DNA of 64,000 bases from Apoderus coryli. Taxonomy: Eukaryota; Arthropoda; Insecta; Coleoptera; Attelabidae. Below are positions 22,331 through 32,270 of the stretch, piece after piece. Every line of letters begins with the position of its first letter. The stretch's first letter is position 1. The translations under genes and the position numbers were made by a program. The stretch is taken from assembly GCA_911728435.2 (NCBI GenBank), contig OU452199.1:22888860-22952859 (forward strand). The letters run 5' to 3'. A model generated the notes under the pieces. The model was not told where the DNA came from. It did no database searches and saw only the letters and a program-made list of their open reading frames with translations.

Positions 22331-23796
22331 TGTTTTGAATCCGTTTGCCTTTGCAAAATCCATTTAAAATAGGTTTTTTTCTCGGCCTGTAGAGCATGCG
22401 GGTGTTTTTTGCTTGCTATATCTTTTATAAGCTAGCTTATATTTTTTTTATTTTTTACATCAAAAATAAGGGCAAGTTTATGAAAGGATGTCTATCCCAA
22501 AAACTGATAGTTTTCAAAATATTGACAATTTTACATTTTTCTATTACAATAGTGATATGAATTTGAAATTTAATTGATTTTAGTTGGCCATGATGGCTTT
22601 AGAAAGCAAATAAATATGATGTGAAAAGTGGTTAGAAGTTCAAGGTTAAAATTTTGAACATTTGTTAAAGTAATTTTTTTTATGAGTTGACCTTAGATAA
22701 GCTTGTATGATACGTTCACGTTATTAGATATTAAAATTCTTCACAGACTCGAAACTTTCGAAATTATGTATTATTAGTCTAACAACTTTTGGTGATGGTT
22801 TGTGTTTTTCTGGGTATTTGGTAGCAAAGTTATCACACGTTCTTGTTATCACTCTCATTCTCCACAAATATGAAACAAATTTAGATAGTATTCGTTAGTA
22901 TAATTTATAAGCACGCCATGATTATTACTACTAATTAATAACTACAATTTGTCATAAGTGTTGATTATTTTTGACAAGTGGCATATTTATTTGTTATCTC
23001 AAGCCATCATGGGCAACTAAAGTCAATTAAATTTCAAATTCATATTACTGTGATAATAGAAAAATGTAAAATTGTCAATATTTTGAAAACTATCAGTTGT
23101 TGGGATAGACATCCTTTCATAAACTTGCCTTTATTTTTGATGCAAAAAATAAAAATTTTGAATTTTGACGCTTTTTTCAATTTGATTTTTTACCCCTTTT
23201 TCAAACACCCTGTACTAAAAAAATATACGTAGGCGCCTAAAGTAGGTCTATATCTCCTAGGATATTCTAACAAATTAAATTATCAAAGCTGCCATATAAT
23301 AAAAAATTGTTATTATTATTTATTCTGAAAACGTCATTTTTGACATAAAATTTCAAATATTTCGAAAACGATTGGCGATAGGTATAACATATTATGCATG
23401 AAATATGTTTAGAATTACAAGGGGAATCCAAAAAAAATATAATTTATAAAGGGTCGTATTTGAAATAAGGAAGTTGACAACCCTTTCCGGTATAACCGGA
23501 AGTACTAGATTCTTGAAAACATTTTAGCCGAATTGGTCTCGTCGCCCTAAGTACTACGCCAGATTTTCAGATTGTTCTACAGTGTAGTTTCTCCATAATC
23601 GATCGAATTCCTTCCCGGTGCTATTGAGTCGAAAATGGTTAGCTTAATGTTCGCACTTTTAAACTAGATAACAAATGTGACATTTCGCTTTGATTGTTTG
23701 ATTCCTTTATCAATTTGCTATAAAAAAGTTATATCACATCTTAATAGATATTTTGTACCATTTTGGAAGTACATAGCATTTTAATAAAAATATATA

Positions 23797-26050
23797 GAGG
23801 GTGAGTCACCGTAGACGCGACGGTCTGCTGTGGCAGAACTATTCCGATTTTCAAAATTCTTTCAACGTCTGATTTTGTAGACCCATTAAGACTACATTTT
23901 AAAATAGGTGCCATTTATACAGGGTGTTACATTATCCCGTAGCATATAATAATAAGCAGTTTATTTGCAGATATTCATAATACAGATAATAACTATAAAT
24001 TAAAAGTAAATACTAACCTACTAGCGTTCCTAAAACATATATACATATTATTATATACGTATTATTATCAGCACTCCAACTTACTTACGTTTTTTTAAAT
24101 GGAACACCCTCGATATTATTTTTGCTTTCGAGTCAGACATCTTATTAAATGATTTTGATATAAGGTTTATTTGCTCTAAAATGCATAGTTAACTAGATAT
24201 TAATTTTAAAAGTCAAAAAACATGCCACACTGTAAGCCATTTTTTATAGTTACGCCAATGCATTTTGCAAAAAGTAGATATTTCCTAAGATGTATAACAT
24301 CCTGTAGTAAAATAATCCATTACACATTGGTTCGAAAAGCTACCCATTATACAGGGTGATGACATTTTGCAAACCCATAAAAATCTAGATTTTTTCAAAT
24401 GGCACACCCTGTATATTATCTCACTATTAAAAAGCCAACATTTTAACGGTTCAAAAAATACCATAAAAGTTATTGCTTTAATAACAATTTTTTTTAGAAA
24501 AATTGATACAAACACGTGACGTCCATTTTCATAAACACAATGTTGATGCCTATTTTCGTATGATCTCCAAACATTTCTAAGCATATCAGGTGTTATTGTG
24601 CTAAACGCATCTCTAATCCTTTGCTTCATATTTTCAGCTGTAGTGGGTAGAGTACTATAAACTATGTTTTTACATAACCCCATAAGAGAAAATCTAATGG
24701 AGTTATGTCAGGTGATCTTGCTGGCCAGTTATAGGCGCCGCCACATCAGATCCATCGATTAGGAAACTTCCTATTTAAATCATCGCGCACGGTACGCTTA
24801 AAATGTGGAGGAGCTCCATCCAATTGTAACCATAATTTTTGCCTAACGTCTAGTGGAACTTTATCCAAGATTAACCAAAAGTCATGTTTTAAAAATCGTA
24901 AGAATTTATCTCCATTTACATGACCGTCAAAGAAATATGGCTCTATCATGATATCCCTGACTATAGCCCCAAAAACGTTAACTCTGCACCGATTTTGGTG
25001 ATCAACAGTACGAAACTGATGTTTATTCTCGGTATCGTAGTAATGAAAATTGTGCCGATTGACTAATCCATTGTTGTGAAATGTGGCCACCAATAATTCA
25101 TTTTCTTCGTTTTCCGTTACATTTTTGGCTCCTCTTTTTTTACGTAGGCGACACTACCTGTATTACGAAACCTTTCCAGTAAATTTGCAAGCACTTTGGT
25201 ATCAGGGTGGGAATTTCTGTGCAAATACTCTGGATGCTAATAGACAATTTGAAAAACATTCACCAATTGTTAATATCATGTCAACATTTTCTTCCGCGGA
25301 ATACATTCTTTAAATAAATATTAAAAATAAAAATTGTTTTAAAAATATACTGCTATAAACTGTGAAACTATGTAAATGTGTCATAATTTGACATAAACCA
25401 ATTATTTTGCACGACACGGCCTTCTTAATATTATAATGGTTGTTTGTTACAATACGTAAAAGTAGCATAGCAAGTAAATTTGTGTTTATACCAATTTTTC
25501 CAAAAAAAATTGTTATTAAAGAAATATCGTTTATGGTATTTTTTGAACCGTTGAAATGTTGGCTTTTTAATAGTGAGATAATATGTGCCATTTGAAAAAA
25601 TCAATATTTTTATGGGTTTGCAAAATGTCATCACCCTGTATAATGAGTAGCTTTTTGAACCAATGTGTAATGGGTTATTTTACTATAGGATGTTGTACAT
25701 CTTATGAATGAACAAAGCAAAACGCCTTGGCGTAACTATAAAAAATGGCTTACAGTGGGACATGTTTTTTGACTTTTAAAATTAATATCTAGTTAACTAT
25801 GCATTTTAGAGCAAAGAAACCTCATATCAAAATCATTTAATAAGATGTCTGAATAGAAAGCACAAATAATATCTAGGGTGTTCCATTTAAAAAAACATAA
25901 GTTTGATATGATATTGGTAACATCCTGTATAAATGACACCTATTTTAATAAGTAGTCCTAATAGGTCTACAAAATCAGACGTTGAAAGAATTTTGAAAAT
26001 CGGAATAGTTTTGCCACAGCAGACCGTCGCGTCTACGGTGACTCACCCTG
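23797..26050. mobile_element. 2.25-kb Tc1/mariner-type element with very long inverted repeats
   Basis: Left end GAGGGTGAGTCACCGTAGAC and right end (reverse complement CAGGGTGAGTCACCGTAGAC), each next to TA (23795-23796, 26051-26052). The arms run about 600-700 bp (23797 to about 24510; about 25480 to 26050) with internal CAGGGTG-like sub-repeats. The middle holds a minus-strand transposase fragment. It sits 28 nt from the splice donor of a PKD exon. Confidence 0.9.
24480..25200 (-). pseudogene. Tc1/mariner-superfamily transposase with internal deletion
   Basis: Minus-strand frames: an N-terminal scrap (LLERFRNTGSVAYVKKRGA), then ENELLVA joined directly to TFHNNGLVNRHNFHYYDTEN, NVFGAIVRDIMIEPYFFDG, VRQKLWLQLDGAPPHFKRTV with the second catalytic Asp, FPNRW, PLDFLLWGYVKT in a shifted frame, and a C-terminus MKQRIRDAFSTITPDMLRNV. 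The segment that normally holds the second helix-turn-helix and the first catalytic Asp (the ...DEATF block) is missing, so the copy is inactive. Confidence 0.85.
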
Positions 26051-26078
26051 TATACATACATATATACATATATAATAC

Positions 26079-26227
26079 CTTTACTGCAACTGCCCTTTTT
26101 GTTCTCCGGTGAATTCCTCCATATACAATTCCAAATTGACCAGAGCCTAAAACTTCATCAGGAAATATCTGATAAGTCTGGCTCATGTCAGACATTTCTT
26201 CTTGACTAGGACATGGTTTGTCGGAAT
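26079..26227 (-). CDS. PKD: PKD exon: kinase N-lobe with glycine loop and catalytic Lys
   Basis: 149 nt. [17 protein letters not shown] is the ATP-binding glycine loop and the exon ends at AVAVK, the conserved lysine that positions ATP. The acceptor TTATTTCAG lies above 26227. The donor GTATTATATATG follows 26079, and only 28 nt separate the exon from the end of the fold-back transposon at 23797-26050. Confidence 0.95.
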
Positions 26228-26526
26228 CTGAAATAATAGTAGTATTCGATGTATTTCCATTATAACGCCTTAAAATTTATTGCATTGAAAATTCACAAAA
26301 GTTATTTGTAAATTTTATTAAAATCACATTACCCATCAATTGATCATTATCTAGTAGTCCTATAGTCATATATATGGCAGATACTAATTTCGGAAAAGAG
26401 TGTCAAAGGTGTCAAAAGCTACAACAGAGTCAAACTAACACAGATTCTAAAACCAAAACCCAGCCTTCGAGAGATGAGCACACATCAGCTGATGCTGTCT
26501 ATGGTCCATGCCTAACAAAAAAGGTA

Positions 26527-26640
26527 AGTGGTCGAATTCAGCTAATGCAGAATTCTTGTGTAAGATTGATTGGGGGAATAAGGAGGGGATAACGAGGCGT
26601 CACAGCCAAATTAAGAGAAATGGATGCTGCACTCTCTTGT
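26527..26640 (+). pseudogene. Short LINE RT C-terminal scrap
   Basis: GRIQLMQNSCVRLIGGIRRG followed by VTAKLREMDA resembles the segment after the RT thumb in Jockey/CR1-like LINEs (RIQRxQNxCIRFI). Nothing else of the element is recognisable. Confidence 0.5.
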
Positions 26641-26683
26641 GTTGTGTAACAAAATAATTTATTTTTTAATTTATTTAAAGACT

Positions 26684-27694
26684 ATACATGTTCATTATGG
26701 TTTGAGTACTTTCTCTAAAAATCTTTCATCTTTTTGATGCTTACCAAGAACCCAATTACAAAATAGTAGGCGCCTTTCACGGTCTCCAGGATGTAGGGCC
26801 TGGACATCTTGATGATGATAGAGATAGAGCATTTCTTGATTTAATAGTATCCAAACAGTTGTTCGAGGTACTGCCAATTGAGTTGGTATTCTTCTAGTGC
26901 TTATTTTCGGATCGTCTAAAAGTAAATCCACTATGTTTTCTTCAGTTTGAATATTTAGACGATGCGGTCGTTTGTTAACTCTAGGTAAAATGCTCCCTAT
27001 CTAAGCCTGTGAAATGTAGCCGTCCATGTTTTGTGATATGGATGACGTCTATTAGGATAACTAATTTGGTATTCTCTGGCCGCTGCTCTTACATTTGCAT
27101 AACACGAAAAAAACATTCGCAATATTAAAATCAACTACGAAATAATAAAACAATTTTAATTAATTAAAATTTGTTGCAGTCAAAGTTTTTTTTTTTTGTT
27201 GCGGCATTCGTTTTCCATGGCAACTTTGAATTTTCATTTGGTTTTCTAGTACACGTTATTTTGATTTAAATCTACCATTAACTTGCAATTTATCGGTTTC
27301 CATAAAAATGGTAGAAATCACAACATCCACGTTGCTCTTTTTAAAAAAGTAATCATTTAAAATAATGAAGCTTGTCAAAGCTGTCTTTAATTAATTTATG
27401 TGTCAAATTTACCAAAATGCCCCCTATATCGACGCCAATGAACAGTTAATGAAAGCCAAAATAATGCAGATTATTTTAGGTTATTGGTCCCCAAATGCAT
27501 GTAAAATTTTGTCGAAATCGGTTAGCTAGTTTTTGAGAAATGAACAAGAAAGTTAATTTGATTACTAAATTTGGACACCCTGTATCTCAATAACGAAGCA
27601 TTTGCGGACATGGGTTCAATGGCAAAAAATGCTTAAATCACTTCCAGCAATCTCCAGTTTTCGTTTGTTGCAACCATAATGAATCACCCTGTAT
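26684..27694 (-). mobile_element. Tc1/mariner deletion derivative keeping the DNA-binding domain
   Basis: The minus strand codes LLLDDPKISTRRIPTQLAVP, RTTVWILLNQEMLYLYHHQD and VQALHPGDRERRLLFCNWVL: the helix-turn-helix region of this superfamily, ending just before the catalytic domain. The right end reads CAGGGTGATTCATTATGGTTG in reverse complement; the left end has a damaged version, CATGTTCATTATGGTTT. A second mariner-like end (CAGGGTGTCC, minus strand) lies at about 27580. Confidence 0.75.
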
Positions 27695-28049
27695 ATATAC
27701 ACATCAGTTAAGGTACTTAGCTATTTAATTTTAGAAAATTTTATTTGACAAAAGTTACATTTGCTTTATATCAAAAAGTACAATTATTAAATGTGCATTG
27801 CCTGAATGACTTGTTCCCTGAACTACTCGGTACAGTAGTCGAATTTTCTTGTGTTGAAAATGTATTTGTTTCTACCATGGACACAACTGCCGTAGATGTA
27901 CCTGGTCGCAACTCGGGTGTTATTTCTGTTGTAAATAATTAATATTTACCTACTTTGTTTGAAATATTATGACACACTATATAATATATTTTATTATTAG
28001 ACTACTACACTAGTCAGTGTCAATTCTAAAATAGTATATTGTATTCCTA

Positions 28050-28150
28050 GGCGGTAAAGTGTAATTTTTTAAGGCTGAAAGAAGAAATGTACGGGCGAGC
28101 TTTAGCGAGCCCGGACACTTCTTGAAGCCTGAAAAAATCACTTTACCGCC
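28050..28150. repeat. 101-bp imperfect palindrome at the end of a recombinase element
   Basis: The ends GGCGGTAAAGTG (28050-28061) and CACTTTACCGCC (28139-28150) pair perfectly. Inside, TTTTTTAAGGCT pairs with AGCCTGAAAAAA nearly completely, followed by AAGAA/TTCTT and GGGC/GCCC stems and a loop GAGCTTTAGCGA. A 13-nt spacer separates it from the inverted repeat at 28164. The same layout recurs at 38221 and 28988. Confidence 0.9.
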
Positions 28151-28664
28151 ATGGTTTACACATTATTTTTCTGCCGGCACCGTACAATTGTAGGTAATAC
28201 AAAAAAGAAAAGAAAATATGATTGCTTTCCTTTGTCATTAAATGTATTTCATCCGGTACAGTTTCAAGAAATTTTTCAATATCCGGTTGGTCGAAAATTT
28301 TTGATTTTTTAGAAATGTGGCCAACAGATTTCTTCTTTAAAAAAGCAGTCACTTTTTTAAAATTTCTAATGTTTACGATATTTTTAACTAATAGCGTAGA
28401 TTTTAACACGGAATGAATTGACCACAGTGTTGAAGATTGATATTTGTGTGAAAGATCCGATAAATACGTCAAAATCACATTTTCACTATAGTTTTTAACG
28501 TTTTTAGCACTATACCAATTCATAAACAGTTTATACTGAAGTTCATATTTGGTACTTGATTTTTCCGGCAGCAAATTCATCGAAACTTCGTTCGCTTTCT
28601 TGTGAACTTCAGGCGGGGTACAATACTCAATTTCCTCGTCACTACGATCAATCAGATATTCCAT
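28143..28664 (-). pseudogene. N-terminal half of a Crypton-like tyrosine recombinase
   Basis: An open frame of 173 codons. It contains NLLPEKSSTKYELQYKLFMN, then SENVILTYLSDLSHKYQSST, LWSIHSVLKSTLLVKN, FKKVTAFLKKKSVGHISKKS and FLETVPDEIHLMTK. This is the SAM-like DNA-binding half typical of insect tyrosine-recombinase transposons. After MTK the similarity stops: the frame runs through the TIR into the hairpin (final codons 28143-28200), so the catalytic half with the Arg/His/Tyr residues is deleted. The ATG at 28664 is followed by an acidic leader. Probably a non-autonomous derivative; family named from memory. Confidence 0.7.
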
Positions 28665-28964
28665 GCTTATTATACCTATAAATGATGAATCAAATTCAAA
28701 CTGAATATTTTAAGACGCGCTCGATTTTTGACAACCACTGTCATATTGGACTGTCATCATTGTTAATATCTTTTATTATTGTGCCGCCATCTATTACAAA
28801 TAGATAAAAATAATTTTCTTGCCTAGCCATTTTTGAGTATTTTGTAGCGCTAGCCTTAGAAATGCATACTTTCTCGTCCCTATGGAAGCAGTAAAATTCA
28901 ATTTTCTCATAGTGTCGGCAGAAAATATAATTATCATATTATACCTATATTGTCAGTCTATATT

Positions 28965-29475
28965 AATAATAGTTATTTATTATACAAGGGAAAAAAGTAC
29001 TAGATTTTAGCTCGAGGTTGTGTTGTCTCCCGACGCGCAGTAGAGGGAGACAAAAAAGAGAGCTAAAATCTAACTTTTTTCCCGTGTATGATACAGTATT
29101 TTTTTCTGAGACGGGAAAAACTTCGATTTAATATTGAAAAAGTCAGAAAATTATCCAAGTGAAATTTGAAGTTTTAAAAACCTTTCAGTAATCAAATATC
29201 TGTCAATTTCATTGTGTGATTTAATTTAAAAATTGCGAACACTCCACCGGAGTCAGTAAAAGCAGCAAAAGTAGCGTCACATATTATTGCCAGTTTTGAT
29301 ATATAAAGAAAATGTAACTTTGGTATAATAAAATTTCCTAAAATTAAATATCTACCGTTACTTATGTGTCCGGGAAAAAAGTACTCACTTTTTGCCCGGG
29401 GATAAAAAGTGACATTTAATTACCTGTCAAGAGAGTAAATATGTCAAACTTTTTTCCCGTCACAGAAAAAATTAG
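28965..29475. mobile_element. Second hairpin-plus-TIR element
   Basis: Palindrome 28988-29083 (GGGAAAAAAGTA ... TTTTTTCCC, with GATTTTAGCTC/GAGCTAAAATC and TTGTCTCCC/GGGAGACAA stems), a 15-nt spacer, a TIR at 29099-29120 (TTTTTTTCTGAGACGGGAAA) and its inverse at 29451-29472. The order and spacings equal those at 28050 and 38221. A further inverted pair lies inside at 29373-29459. No ORF. Confidence 0.7.
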
Positions 29476-29529
29476 TATATCACAGTTTAATAGTGAGTGA
29501 CTGCGTTTGTATATACATCTAAAACAACA

Positions 29530-29542
29530 GGTTATGGCCCAG
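29530..29542 (+). other. copia primer-binding site (initiator tRNA-Met internal)
   Basis: GGTTATGGCCCAG, preceded by AACA, matches the complement of the anticodon region of initiator tRNA-Met (one G short). Insect copia elements use this internal primer. It places the end of the 5' LTR at about 29529, 83 nt before the gag start. Confidence 0.7.
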
Positions 29543-29612
29543 ATCGTTTCATGAACTATTAATCTGTCAGAAGTAAAAGTATTCTCAGAAAATACATATT
29601 ACGAATTTCACC

Positions 29613-32270
29613 ATGTCATCCGGATATCAATTGCCTCCAATTGAAAAACTGCGTGGTCGGTAGAATTATGATTCCTGGAAATTCGCCGTTAGAACGTATT
29701 TAGAATTAGAAGATTTGTGGAGCTGTGTTGAAGGTACTGAATTTGATGACAAAAAGAATGTCAAAGCAAAGGCAAAAATAATATTGTTAGTTGATGCAAT
29801 AAATTTTGTACATGTCCAAACAGCAAAAACTGCTAAAGAAGCTTGGGAAAATCTTGAGGCCGCATTTCAAGATTCAGGTTTGACACGGCGTGTTGGATTA
29901 ATACGTACGTTGATAACAACTTCCTTTGAAAACAGTTCATCGGTTGAAGACTATGTAAACAAAATAATTACTACTGCTCATAAATTATCAAACATCGGTC
30001 TAAAGGTGAGTGTAGGAACTATTTTATTAGCTGGTTTACCCGATAGCTATCAGCCAATGATAATGGGCATAGAAAGTTCTGGTACGGCAGTGACAGCTGA
30101 CTCCATTAAAACAAAACTTTTACAAGACGTTAAACTACTGAAAGGTGTCGCGATGTACGGTGGTAATGGGTCACGTACAGGACCGAATTCGGATAAACAA
30201 AATAAAGACAAATATCGTACAGGGTCGTCGACAGTAAATAACAAGAAGAATATTCGTTGCAATAAATATGGACATTTTGCAAGTAGCTGCGATAAAAAGA
30301 AAAATAACAGTAAGAAAAATTCTGCATTATTTTCGGCATTTGTAGTTCAACAGAAAAATGATATGTGGTATTTAGACTCTGGTTGTTCAGCACATATGAC
30401 TGCGAATTGTGAAATACTACAAGATCAGCGAAAGGCATCAATTTTGAAAATCACAACCGCAAATAATGAAGAAATGAAAATAGACTCCATAGGTAATGTT
30501 GATTTGTCAATTGTTGTTAACAGTAAACCTTCACAAATTGATGTAAATGATGTTTCTTACGTTCCTGATATAAAAGTTAATTTACTTTCCGTTAGTCAGA
30601 TCGTAAAAAAAGGACATACAGTAATTTTTGATAATGGAGCCAAAATTTTCAACTCCTCTGATAAGCTTTGTTTAAATTAGATATCCAGCCAAATCATGTT
30701 GATTCCGCTATGGTTGCAGTATCTACAGTTCAAACACAAAATGTTTTATGGCACAGACGATTGGCACATGTGAATTCGTACAATCTCAGCAAACTACAAA
30801 ATGGTTTAGTACATGGAATTGATGATTCAGTAAAGCAAAGTTCAGATATCGTATGCGAAGTATGCTTACAAGGTAAAAGTAATCGCCTGCCGTTTCAAGA
30901 TAGTACTTCACATTCGAATAAACTTTTAGAATTAGTACATTCTGATGTTTGTCTATCTGGTTCAAGGTATATGCTTACATTTTTAGATGATTACAGTCAT
31001 AAAACTTTTGTATATTTTCTCAAAACGAAAGACCAAGTTTTTGAATAGTTTAAAACATTTCAAAATTTTGCTGAAAATCAAACTGGTAACAAAATTAAAA
31101 CATTAAGAACCGATAATGGTGGCGAATTTTGTGGAAATGATTTCGAAAAATTTTTGAATTCATCAGGTATTCTTCATCAAAAAACAGTCCCGTATACTTC
31201 TCAACAAAATGGGAAGGCTGAACGTTTAAACCGCACGATTATAGAGAAAGCTCGTTGCTTTTTGATAGACTCAAAACTACCAAATATTTTTTGGGCTGAA
31301 GCAGCAAATACAGCGGTTTATTTAATGAATCGACTACCAAGTAGATGTGTTGATAAGACGCCGCAAGAATTAGGGTCTGGTAAAAAGCCAACAGTTAAGT
31401 ATGTCAGAATTTTTGGATGTAAGGCTTATGCCCATATTCCTGCGGAAAAAAGACATAAATTGGATCCGAAAGCCATACCATGCATTTTCGTAGGTTACAG
31501 TACAGAATCTAAAGCGTACAGACTTTATAACCCACAGAATAAAAATGTATTTGTGTCACGAGATGTTAGATTCATTGAACCTGCAAATGGTAATACTTTA
31601 TTACAGAATATTTCAAGAAACGAACAAAAAGATTTTTATTATATTTCTGAAGAAACGTCTAGTATTACAGCAGAAGATGTTGCAGACGAATGCTTAGAAC
31701 GTATAGCAGATAAAAATCAAGAAACTGAAATTTCAGATGAAGAAGCCTTAGAAGAAAATATTAACCTCGATGTTAACATTCCAATGCCAGAAATACGCAT
31801 TGATAATGCAGAACAAAGACAAGGAAGAGCTAGAAAACCTCCAGAATACCTCAGGGATTATATAACTTATTCTGTCATGGTAGAAAAAGATAGTGATCCT
31901 ACTACAGTACAAGAAGTCCTCAGTAGATCCGATAAAGAAAGTTGGATTCAAGCTATGAATCATGAATATGATGCTCTGATCGAGAATAGTACTTGGGAAT
32001 TAGTAGATCTTCCTCCAGGTAAGAGACCACTGAATTGTAAATGGGTTTTCAAAACTAAGAAAACGGCAAACGGAGAAGTTATACAGAATAAAGCTCGTCT
32101 TGTTATTAAGGGTTGTGCTCAAAGAAAAGGTATAGATTTTGAAGAAACTTACTCTCCAGTTGTTCGATACAGTTCAATAAGGTATCTTCTTCTGCAGAAT
32201 TTGACTTAGATATTGATCAATTAGATGCAGTAACAGCATTTCTTCAAGGAAATCTTACAGAAGAGATATA
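29613..32270 (+). pseudogene. Ty1/copia gag-pol, truncated in the RT
   Basis: The start ATG at 29613 gives gag (AKEAWENLEAAFQDSG), a zinc knuckle with the second Cys lost (RCNKYGHFASSC), protease WYLDSGCSAHM, pre-integrase VLWHRRLAHVNSYNL with CEVC, integrase catalytic sites LVHSDV, RTDNGGEF and QNGKAER, and the beginning of the RT (WELVDLPPG, NKARLVIKG). Breaks: stop at 29661-29663, frameshift near 30670, stop at 31046-31048, small deletion plus frameshift near 32165. At 32270 the RT is cut by a mariner end. YxDD block, RNase H and 3' LTR are absent. Confidence 0.9.

Larger units (their letters stand above)
19160..22440 (-). mobile_element. LINE inserted in the fold-back transposon
   Basis: A 5'-truncated non-LTR retrotransposon on the minus strand. 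Its 3' end is the AT-rich tail near 19166-19200, with AATAAAT-type repeats. Its 5' end lies near 22430, exactly where the interrupted fold-back arm resumes. Coding parts are listed separately. Its 3' UTR has four diverged tandem units, and a MITE splits the reverse transcriptase. Confidence 0.85.
18678..23620. mobile_element. Fold-back transposon split by a LINE insertion
   Basis: The left arm 18678-19165 is matched in reverse complement by 23130-23620 (landmarks CACCGGGAAGG, CTACACTGTAGAACAATCTG, TAGTACTTCCGGT, AAAAATGACGTTTTCAG). Pairing resumes beyond the LINE: 22444-22610 with 22985-23150. Without the LINE the element would be about 1.7 kb with arms near 650 bp. The left end (CCAGGTGTCCC after TA) is Tc1/mariner-like; the outermost right end is lost. 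It begins 103 nt upstream of a PKD splice acceptor. Confidence 0.88.
28025..28937. mobile_element. Hairpin-plus-TIR element carrying a tyrosine-recombinase fragment
   Basis: Layout: AT-rich flank with AATAGTATATT, palindrome 28050-28150, 13-nt spacer, TATTTTTCTGCCGGCAC (28164-28180), recombinase fragment on the minus strand, GCCGCCATCTAT motif near 28782, and GTGTCGGCAGAAAATA (28912-28927), the inverse of the left TIR. True outer ends are not proven because no target duplication was found. Confidence 0.6.
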
